From: Willaertia magna
Lineage: Eukaryota > Heterolobosea > Eutetramitea > Acrasida > Naegleriidae
Length of the DNA stretch: 16,252 nucleotides
NCBI GenBank assembly: GCA_902984215.1
Contig: CADWAF010003456.1
Coordinates: 1-16,252, forward strand
Direction: 5' to 3'
Each line of letters begins with the position of its first letter. Position 1 is the first letter of the stretch. A model generated the notes under the pieces. That model saw nothing but the letters and a program-made list of their open reading frames with translations, had not been told where the DNA came from and did no database searches. The translations under genes and the position numbers were made by a program. Below are positions 1 to 7,447 of this stretch, one piece after another.

Positions 1-141
1 CAGCGCCTTTAAACCTAACAAAGTCCAATCATTGTTGCCCTTGGCACTACAACCCAGGAAGTCTAAAAAGTGATAAAGATGCAAAAAAATAATAGACTAG
101 AAAAATAATTAATATAGAAAGGTCGCTTAGCGATGCGGGCG
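1..141. other. GC-richer patches at the left edge, possible partial exon
   Basis: The first 60 bases are roughly half G+C and a second short patch lies at about 121-141 (GGTCGCTTAGCGATGCGGGC), both inside very AT-rich DNA. On the minus strand positions 1-60 read openly as FLGCSAKGNNDWTLLGLKAL, just after a pyrimidine-rich stretch ending in TAG that could be a 3' splice site. The plus strand is also open in two frames here, to a TGA at 70-72 and a TAA further on. I recognise none of the three peptides. It may be the edge of a gene or of a repeat that continues outside the window. From 142 to 244 I see only AT-rich sequence with no feature. Confidence 0.2.
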
Positions 142-244
142 TTTTAATTTTGTTGTAAAGTAAAAAATTAATAAATTTTATTTAATTAATAAAAACCCAA
201 TTAACAACTAATCAATAACAATAACTTCTTCTTCAACGGTACTT

Positions 245-1060
245 TCATAAAATAATTTTTTTAGCTTCTCCCATTTTCATATCATATAATTTTAATCCAA
301 AATAACTATTATGACAATATAAAATTACTGAATAACATTTTTCTTTAAACTTTTCAACTCTATACCATAAATGTTTTCTATTAAAAAATAATAAATCATT
401 ATTATTAATTCTAATAGTTCTTTTTAATTTTGATAATTTTAATCTATCTGTACTACTACTATGTCTAAAAGTAATTAATATAAATAAACCATTATATAAA
501 TTTCTATTATCTTTATATAAACCTTTAAGATCACCATGGTTAATACAAATTATAAGATATACACTAAATTTATTAGTAATAGGTAAAGTTTGTAAAGTTT
601 TATAAATATTATTTGCCTTATATTTTAAAATTCTAAAAGTAAATTTAAAAAATTTATAATTAATATTCATCCATTAAACTATTTGTTTATCATAATAAGT
701 ATTTAACTTATAAAAAACCTTTATATAAATTAATTGTACTAATAATAAACATATTTTTTTTTTGGAAAATTTAATTTTATGGTTATTCTTTTTAAATTAT
801 TAAACATTCTTTCTGGAATTACATTTTTAATAAAAATTAATAAAATATCTCCATTTTTATTTTTAATTATTGTATTATATTTAATTTTTTTAAATTTTTT
901 ATTTTCAATTTTTTTTAATAAATCTTTTTCTTTCAATTCATTATCAATACTAATTTTTTCATTACGTACTCTTTTTAAATTTTGATATTTGTAGTATGAT
1001 AGTGGTTTGTATTTTGGTTTTTATTATTGTTGTTGTTTTTTTTTTCTTTTTTTGAGACAT
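245..1060 (-). pseudogene. Decayed 2OG-Fe(II) dioxygenase-like gene (possibly TET/JBP-type)
   Basis: Three stretches in series look like one gene. ATG at 1060-1058 opens a Lys-rich start (MSQKKKKK). The middle runs from about 1035 to 764 and contains NGDILLIFIKNVIPERMF. The last is 670-245, ending in TGA. The final 141 residues have the layout of a 2OG-Fe(II) oxygenase core: INHGDLKGLYKDNRNL, then NGLFILITF, then NNDLLFFNRKHLWYRVEKF and KCYSVILYC. In that family one expects HxD at about YKD (52-54), His at the Tyr of LWYRV (103), and Arg at Cys112. Each is one C-to-T change away from the expected codon. The frame changes at two ten-base A runs (1036-1045 and 754-763) and returns to the starting frame. 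TAA codons lie at 1024-1026, 1021-1023 and 674-676. The family call is by eye; a different beta-barrel enzyme is possible. Confidence 0.4.
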
Positions 1061-1298
1061 ATAATGTTAAAAGGATATAAATGTGTTATGTTATCAATTG
1101 AAGAATTAAAGTATTTTAAAAAATTTGTAAAAGTTGAATAAATTCTTTATTATTTTCATTTTATTTAATTTTAAATAAATTATTTTATCTAATTATTTTT
1201 CTTATTCATTTAAATTTAAAAAACAATATAAAATAAACAATAATACAAATTTTTCATCTTTTTAATTTATGCTTCAGTTTTTATTTTTTTTTAAAAAA
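1061..1298. promoter_or_regulatory. Divergent intergenic region between the two left-hand broken genes
   Basis: This 238-nt stretch lies between the start of the minus-strand dioxygenase-like gene and the ATG at 1299. It would be a shared bidirectional promoter if both once belonged to one element. It is almost entirely A+T with no motif I can name. A 25-codon plus-strand frame, MLKGYKCVMLSIEELKYFKK and five more residues, runs 1064-1141. It may be chance, and no homology is recognised. Confidence 0.25.
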
Positions 1299-2138
1299 AT
1301 GAATAACAATTCTATATCAACATTTTTAACCAACATTCCATCGGAAGCGTTTAGTGATAATTTAATTTTTATTGAAGAAAATTTACAATAAAATAAATAA
1401 AAAAATAAAAAAGGAAGACCCAAAAATGATAAAGTAATTGAAAATAAAAAAAGAGAAAGATTAAAGGGTTTAATGAATAAAAATAAAAAAGAAAAAATTA
1501 ATGAAATTTCATTTAAAAATAATTTTTCAGAATTAAATTTAAATTTTTATGATTATAGTTTATAAAATGATAGTTTTTTTACAAATAATAATAAAAATAT
1601 TATTTACATAAACAATAACCATTTTAATTTGGTATTAGAAAAAAAAGATAAATATATTTTACAAAATTTTAACAAAAATAAAAATCAAATAACAATAAAC
1701 AAACATAGTTTAAAAAATATAAAAATTATTGAAAGGAAAGGAAAGGAAAAATTTAATAATAGAAATAATAAATAAAAATTAAATAATTTATTATTTAAAA
1801 CAAAATTATTACTTTATAATAATAGTGTACCAAATATGGAGTATTTTATAAATTTAATTTTTGATTATAATAAAAAATTTGTTTATAATGTTTTAAAAAA
1901 TAGAAGTGATATAAATGATATTATTTTAAATATTAAAAATAATGAAAATTATAATAAAATAAATATTTTTGACAACAGTAAAAAAATATATTTTATAAAA
2001 GAAGCTTTAATAATTAATAATGATGATAATTGTAGTGATGATGATAATTATATTGAAATTTTTGATGATACAAGTGAAAATTTAGATAATGACGATGAAA
2101 TTTTATTAAATTTAATTAAAAATACAGAAATAGAATAA
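1299..2138 (+). pseudogene. N-terminal part of a broken, Lys/Asn-rich, transposase-like reading frame
   Basis: ATG at 1299-1301 is preceded by an A run and opens a frame that holds for about 280 codons, interrupted only by TAA at 1389, 1398, 1563 and 1773. The first part is non-repetitive (FLTNIPSEAF). A basic stretch with an AT-hook-like core (KKGRPKND) follows at about codons 38-45. The end is acidic (NNDDNCSDDDNYIEIFDD). The frame meets TAA at 2136 and would meet TGA at 2172 if TAA were read through. Just before this, coding character moves to the next frame, so this is most likely the N-terminal part of the sequence continuing to 3874, broken by a +1 shift near 2120-2149. No GT...AG pair there would restore the frame. 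Family not recognised; the link to a transposase is inferred from the downstream part and the neighbour. Confidence 0.4.
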
Positions 2139-3874
2139 TAAAATTAAAAATAATTTACAAAATAACAATATTGATAATGATTTAGATAATGAAAATGAAA
2201 GTAATTTATAAAATAATAATTTACAAAACAATAATTTACAAAATAATTTACAAAATAATTTATTAAATAATTTATAACAAAATTTATTAAATAATTTACA
2301 ACAAAATTTAAATAAAAATAATTTACAACTAAATAATGAAACTGATATAAATAAAAAAAACATAAATTTATCAACAAAAACAAATATTACAATATTTAGA
2401 GCGATATTAAATATTGAAATTACAAATTATTACAAAATACAAAGTAAAAATGAAATTGTTTATTGTGATATTGAAAAAGTTGTTACAGATTATATTAAAT
2501 ATGATTTAAATTAGAAAAATAATAAAGTTAGTAATGAAAAGTATAAAAATATATTTATTAATAAAAATATGAAAAAATATTTTTTTAGATTAAATTTAGA
2601 TTTAACAAATAGTATAAATAGAACAATATTTTGTATTTGTTCTTATAATTGTCAATTTTTAAAAGATTTATCTAGTAAAAGTGTTATTTCTATAGTTGTA
2701 TATAATAGAAAAGAAAATGAATTAAATATAATATCTAATATTATCAAATTAAAGTTACAACTTTTAATGAATAATGGTATTATTATTAATGGAGAAAAAT
2801 TTTTAATTGATTTTTTATTAACAATAGATTTGTCATCATTAATGAAAATTTTAAAATTAAATTTATCAAACATGTATCCATATTGTAATATACAAAATAT
2901 TAAATATGATAGATTTCATTTATAAAGAAATATAGAAAGTTTTAATTATACTTTAAAATTTCTTCTAAATAAAATTATTATTTATTTACTTCATTTAAAA
3001 AAAAGAGTGACTGAAAAATTTTTATTAGATTGTACTTTATTAAGTAATAAAAAAGAAATATTACAAAAAATAAGAACCTTAAAAGGATTAAATAATTTTA
3101 AAATAAGTGAAAAAATTAAAAATAATAAAGTATACAAAAAATACTACTTAACAAGAAAAAATTGTAATATTATTTTATAAAATATTGAAAAATTTAAAAA
3201 TATAATTTGTAATGACTTTATTAATTTGTTTATTAAATTTAGAAGAATTTTAAAAATATTAAATTTATTTATTATTGACAAAAATTACTTTAATGTTTTA
3301 AAAGAACGAATTAAAGAATTTGAAAATTTATATTTGAAATTGTATAATAGTATTGAAACAAATAGTTGGTTTTTATATAATTAATAGACATTTAATTAAT
3401 TTAATTAAATTATATAGTTCCATTAAACATTTAAAAACACAAAATTTTGAATACTTTTATATAGAAGAAAACAATAATTTAAAATTTATTAGTAAAAATA
3501 GTAATAAAAAAAACTATATTTTAAATATATTACCAAATTTAAAAAACATAACAGCATTTCAACTAATTTGTAAAAAACTACGACTATTATATATTTATGT
3601 TAATTTTAATTTAAATTTTGAAAAGGATAATATTAAATTTAGTAAAAAATATATTGAATTTTTACAAAAAGAATTTAATAAATTTCTTAATTATTTACAA
3701 GAATTAGGAAATAAAATAAGTAATTCTAATATTTGTAATAGTTGTGAGAAATATAAATCAATAAAATAAATAAATATATATAATCTTTTTCAAGATAACA
3801 CATTAAGTATTTTTATTGAAAATACTACAAAAAATTATCAGCAATTACTTATTGAAATCAATAAATATCTTTAA
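2095..3874 (+). pseudogene. Broken transposase-like gene, main body
   Basis: Frame 1 is open from about 2095 to 3350 apart from TAA at 2209, 2275, 2923 and 3178 and TAG at 2512. Coding character then moves to frame 2 until the paired stops TAA TAG at 3872-3877, with one TAA at 3767. It starts with an Asn/Leu/Gln repeat, followed by a non-repetitive body of about 500 codons. The segment FLLTIDLSSLMKILKLNLSN followed by MYPYCNIQ resembles the pattern 'D..aL..l.gl.....pCpyC' seen in several eukaryotic DNA-transposon proteins. A long helical region follows, then a Cys-containing end (NICNSCEKYKS). No DDE or RNase H triad can be identified with confidence. The frame change at about 3350 would also be cured by removing GTATTGAAACAAATAG (3350-3365). 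The assignment is tentative; it could be another decayed gene. Confidence 0.35.
2149..2340 (+). repeat. Degenerate tandem repeat coding for Asn-Asn-Leu-Gln units
   Basis: The core unit AATAATTTACAA recurs with small variations through this stretch and reads NNLQ in frame 1. Two copies carry TAA in place of CAA (2209-2211 and 2275-2277). The stretch around 2266-2286, AATAATTTATAACAAAATTT, matches a second copy starting about 24 bases later except for C in place of T. The array looks like slippage-grown low-complexity coding sequence. Confidence 0.7.
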
Positions 3875-3880
3875 TAGAAA

Positions 3881-3920
3881 TTAAAAAAATAAAAAAAAAA
3901 TAAAAAAAAATAAAAAAAAT
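3881..3920 (+). repeat. A-tract repeat with single T spacers
   Basis: Runs of A of 7, 10, 9 and 8 bases are separated by single T bases, giving a period of about 9-11 bases. It lies directly after the end of the transposase-like frame and may mark the 3' flank of that unit. A-tracts at helical spacing would bend DNA, but this may be simple slippage. Confidence 0.6.
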
Positions 3921-3958
3921 GAACAAACAAAAAAACAACTTTCTTTCTACACATATGA

Positions 3959-4508
3959 AGTAAATACTATGATTATATACTTGTAGTTGTAGTTGGATTG
4001 ATTGTTTGTATATTTATTGATTTATTTTTTACTTTAATAGTATTGTATTTTGAGGGTAATATTTATTGTAAGAATTTTTCATTTTTTTATTAATAACAAC
4101 ATTCTCTCATTCTTCAGTTAAAATAGTGAAGAGAATATATCTTTATTCTTTAATATGAATAGTGAAAAAAACAAAAGATGTTATAATTGGAATGTTTAAA
4201 TTATAATTAATATTGAGAAATAATAAATTTGTAAATAACTAAAAAAATTATAGAACTTTCTGTTAAACTTATTTTTTATTCAAACCAGTCAAATATCTTA
4301 CAAACTATTATACTACTCAAAAAAAAGTTAATCACTATACTTTAAATTACTTCAAACACAAGATTATATTTTCGATTTATTTTTACAATTTAATTTAACA
4401 GAATCACCTTTTGCTTTGAAAGCTATAATATTAACTTTATTAACAAGAAGAAGAAAGGTTAAAAGATTTGTTTTAATTAACTCTACAGGATATGTTTTTT
4501 TATGTTGA
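3959..4508 (+). pseudogene. Membrane-protein remnants upstream of the RGS gene
   Basis: Two short open stretches look protein-coding. Positions 3959-4093 encode a hydrophobic segment (ILVVVVGLIVCIFIDLFFTL) followed by EGNIYCKN. Positions 4332-4508 encode FDLFLQFNLTESPFALKAII followed by a basic turn (TRRRKVKRF), which looks like a membrane helix and cytoplasmic loop of a receptor. Neither starts with a convincing ATG, they are in different frames, and both end in stops. Placed before the RGS sequence at 4579, they may be the multi-pass N-terminal half of that gene, now decayed. From 4094 to 4331 I see nothing coding. The two hydrophobic segments (here and at 4579) resemble each other in composition, so a partial duplication is possible. 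Confidence 0.3.
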
Positions 4509-4578
4509 AAATTTTAAGAACACTTTTATATTAATTTTGATATATCTTTTAAATTTTGAAAATACAAATTAACAAAAT

Positions 4579-6094
4579 ATGATAGCAATAATATTAGTTG
4601 GTTTAATTGTAGTTTTTTTAGCTACAACCATAGTTTTATCAGTTATAGTTGGAATATTTATCTTTTTAATTAACAAAGAAGGTGTACAACTTGAAAAATT
4701 AAAGGTAGCTAATGTTTTAATGTTAATTGATATAATGAATAACTAAAAATTAAGAGAATTATTTAAAAAGCATTGTAAAAAAGAATATTCAACTGAAAAC
4801 TTTAAGTTTTTAAAAAAGACAACACTTTATAAATTATTATGTGAACAATTCTTTGAAATTCAAGAAAAACTTTATTGTTTTAATTCTAACAATACTGAAT
4901 TAATTGAAACTTTAGATATTGGTAAAAAAAATTCTCATAAATTAACAAGTAGTAGTAACAATAATAAAGCTAAAAAAAAACAATTATAAAATTTATGTCA
5001 AGTTGAAAAATCAAAATATGAATTAACATTTAATATTTATATAGATTATTTAGATTTAAATGGTACAAACTTTGTTAATATTAGTAAATCATTTATTAAA
5101 AAAGTTAAAACACAACTTGATTATTTCAATAAGAGAGAAAGTGAAATGTTAGCTAAAGTCTTATTTGATAATGCAGCTAGAGAAATAAGTATTATAATAT
5201 TAGATACATATTAAAGATTTAAAACAATTAGTATTCTAAAAGCAAATGAAAATATAAAATATTAAGAAAAAATCTAAAGAACATTAATCAACAGTTTTAA
5301 GCTTTATATTAATTTACTAGAATCCTTGTATAAAATTTCAATTTTATATAATAATAGAGCTACTTTTGCTTCAATTTGATATCCATTATATATTTATAGT
5401 AATGAATTTAATATATTTGACATACAAATTTTATTTACAACCAAAAACCACTATTTTGAAATGTCTATAAATACTACTTTTTTAATAACAATTTACTATA
5501 AGAATTCTTATTCTTTTGATAAATGTAAAGTTAAATTTATTGATACTGTAGTTTTTGTTACTGTTGCTTGCAATATAAATTCAAAAATATTGACCACTAA
5601 TATTCTTATTTATAGTATTATAATTTAATATTTCTTCATTTGATTTCTTTTTTTGTTTTTTTTAATGATGGAAAAAATTACATTTAAAATAAACAATTCA
5701 AAATTTGGTTTAATGACTCAAGAATGATTTCACAATTTCATTAGATTAATATTTAATTTCAAGTAAAGTATTAACTATAAATTTATATATATATAATCTT
5801 CCTCCAATTTCTAGTGACATTATCCAAACCATTAAATTCAGTTTCATTAATAATAAGCAAGAATCTTTTGCAATTAATTGTATTAATCACTTTTATTGTT
5901 CATTAGATTTGAAAAACTTTGTATTTCTTGGAATTTTATTATTTAAATATTATGGTTTCGATAAATTAATGATTAAATTCAAAAATAAAGTTAAAAGATT
6001 ATTTATCTTAGACAAATTCTTTATTACTTATAAAAAAACATTAAATGACATAGCAATATTAACTATTAATAGATCAAATATTGTACTACAATAG
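4579..6094 (+). pseudogene. Decayed membrane-anchored RGS-domain gene with beta-rich (arrestin-like?) C-terminus
   Basis: ATG at 4579 follows an in-frame TGA and begins with a membrane helix (residues 1-32, IILVGLIVVFLATTIVLSVI). An RGS domain follows at about 57-218: LRELFKKHCKKEYSTENFKF, then IYIDYLDLNGTNFVNISKSF, LAKVLFDNAAREISIIILDT and a closing RFK. A long insertion lies between its halves. RGS domains speed GTP hydrolysis by heterotrimeric G-alpha proteins at the membrane. In-frame TAA occurs at 4744, 4987, 5212, 5263 and 5275. The same frame then continues through TGA 5377, TAA 5626 and TGA 5641 with sensible protein (NSYSFDKCKVKFIDTVVFVT), up to TGA 5725. Coding then shifts to frame 2 (TAA at 5747) and ends at TAG 6092. 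The tail, with INLYIYNLPPISSDIIQTIK, looks like a beta-sandwich and may be arrestin-like. The RGS call is firm, the tail is not. Confidence 0.6.
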
Positions 6095-6377
6095 TAAAGC
6101 ATTACTTCAAGAAAAGACAAATGAAATATTCTTTTCAGATTTTAGTAGTTCCATAGTGATTGTACTTAAAATCATATACAGTTTTCTAATTTTTCGTGTA
6201 AAAATAGAATAAAAAAAGGGCTTAATAAAACATCTTTTAGAACAGCCTTAAAATAACTTTTTTTTAAAAATTTCTTTTTTTTTAAAAACACTGTTTTAGA
6301 CGTGCTTAATTTAATTATGAAAGTTGATTATTATTTTTATCATAGTTTTTTATAAAGAGTAAAATAAAAAATAGTGA
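6095..6377 (+). promoter_or_regulatory. 5' flank of the BTB-TLDc gene
   Basis: No gene is visible. Two near-identical blocks, C plus T8A5 at 6257-6270 and C plus T9A5 at 6274-6288, form a direct repeat with 17-base spacing about 100 bases before the start codon. The sequence just before the ATG is A-rich, as at the other starts in this window. The promoter role is inferred from position only. Confidence 0.35.
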
Positions 6378-7283
6378 ATGAAAGTGGACAAAGTGGCATT
6401 AAATATTGGAGGACAAGTTTTTGTGACATCTAGAACCACATTAACACTTGAAAAAGATACGTTTTTCTATAAATTATTAATTGATGAACAATTTGGAGAA
6501 TCTTTTTGCATTAATGGTGAATATTTTATTGACAGAGATCCGCAACATTTTCCATTAATTTTATCATATTTAAGAAAAAGAAAAATTAATTTTGAACATT
6601 TAAAAGAAAATGAATTAAATGATTTAATAGACGAAGTTGAATTTTATGGCATTAAATCTTTATTTTACATTTTAAAAGATGAAGAAATTGATAATCAAGG
6701 AAATTTAATAATTAAAAAAAGTGACATTCTTACCAAGAAACAATTTGAAAAATTATTAAAATCTTTAGCTATGAGGAATAAAAAGTACAAGTTATTATAT
6801 AGTGGAAAGAAAGATGGGTTTTTAGCAAAAACTTTTCATTCAAGGTGTGATAATAAAGGCCCAACTTTAGTGTTAGTAAAAAGTACTAGGGGCTTTGTGT
6901 TTGGTGGATTTACAAAATTAAATTGGGGTAATAATAGTAAAACAGAAGATAAAAGTACATGTGTATTTAGTTTATTTGGTTTAAATAATGAAGAGAGATA
7001 TCTTGTACTTCACAATTCAGTTTCTTCACTTTGTCCACCAATCGTTTCTGATCCCAATTTTGGACCTTGTTTTAAAGATGGCAGTTTTAACTCTGTAGAC
7101 AGTATGGCTATAGCAATTAGAGATTGTTGTGATATTAATTCATGCTACTCCAAAATTAATGAAGGCTATCGTTTACCTTCTGCATTTAACGACAAAATGT
7201 CACCATATGAACGCTACTATTATTTATCTGGTACTGAATCTTTTCTGGTTGACAATATTGAAGTATTTTCAATTCATGATTAA
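6378..7283 (+). CDS. T1-type BTB (KCTD-like) and TLDc domain protein
   Basis: The 301-residue protein has two domains. Residues 4-100 form a potassium-channel tetramerisation type BTB domain: VALNIGGQVFVTSRTTL, the hallmark YFIDRDPQHFPLILSYLRKR, and EVEFYGIKSLF. Such domains assemble into oligomers and often recruit cullin-3. Residues from about 115 to 301 form a TLDc domain: KLLYSGKKDGFLAKTFHSRC, LVLVKSTRGFVFGGFTKLNW and the closing YYLSGTESFLVDNIEVFSI. TLDc domains are linked to oxidative-stress protection and V-ATPase control in animals and yeast; the role here is unknown. No signal peptide or membrane helix is seen. The ATG is the first in frame and sits in an A-rich context (AAAAAATAGTGAATG). 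Several Cys (249-256, DCCDINSC) are unusual. An AATAAA lies at 7295-7300 after the TAA stop. The frame is intact, unlike everything to its left. Confidence 0.85.
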   Translation: MKVDKVALNIGGQVFVTSRTTLTLEKDTFFYKLLIDEQFGESFCINGEYFIDRDPQHFPLILSYLRKRKINFEHLKENELNDLIDEVEFYGIKSLFYILKDEEIDNQGNLIIKKSDILTKKQFEKLLKSLAMRNKKYKLLYSGKKDGFLAKTFHSRCDNKGPTLVLVKSTRGFVFGGFTKLNWGNNSKTEDKSTCVFSLFGLNNEERYLVLHNSVSSLCPPIVSDPNFGPCFKDGSFNSVDSMAIAIRDCCDINSCYSKINEGYRLPSAFNDKMSPYERYYYLSGTESFLVDNIEVFSIHD

Positions 7284-7381
7284 ATTATGCCCTCAATAAA
7301 TACTTTAAAAAATCCTTTTCATATTTAATTAATCCATACAGTCATTTACTTGATAGCTATTAAGGTAGATTACAAAATAAA

Positions 7382-7443
7382 ATGAAGGAAAACACAAGAA
7401 AATGAAAATTGAGCGTTAGAAAAAAATGTTGAACATCAAATAA
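7382..7443 (+). promoter_or_regulatory. Three tandem short uORFs in the MTR4 leader
   Basis: Three minimal frames fill the 66 bases before the MTR4 start. uORF1 is 7382-7405 (MKENTRK). uORF2 is 7402-7419 (MKIER), its ATG overlapping the uORF1 stop as ATGA. uORF3 is 7426-7443 (MLNIK), ending four A bases before the main ATG. If the transcript starts upstream of 7382 they would limit MTR4 translation. If it starts later they are irrelevant. The sequence shows the frames; regulation is inference. Confidence 0.4.
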
Positions 7444-7447
7444 AAAA

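Noticed and set aside
121..141. Possible tRNA or structured RNA in the GC patch
   Set aside because: Only a three-base-pair stem (CGC TTA GCG) is visible; there is no cloverleaf, and no A or B box could be placed.
779..985. Hydrophobic 68-codon plus-strand frame
   Set aside because: It is the antisense of the Lys-rich middle part of the dioxygenase-like gene, which has better protein character.
2112..2383. Two minus-strand frames of Phe/Leu/Cys/Tyr/Asn character
   Set aside because: They are antisense readings of the NNLQ repeat in two frames and show no coding character of their own.
1..4000. Terminal inverted repeats around the left element
   Set aside because: Comparing 60-250 with the reverse complement of 3870-3980 by eye gave only A/T-run matches, so no ends are claimed.
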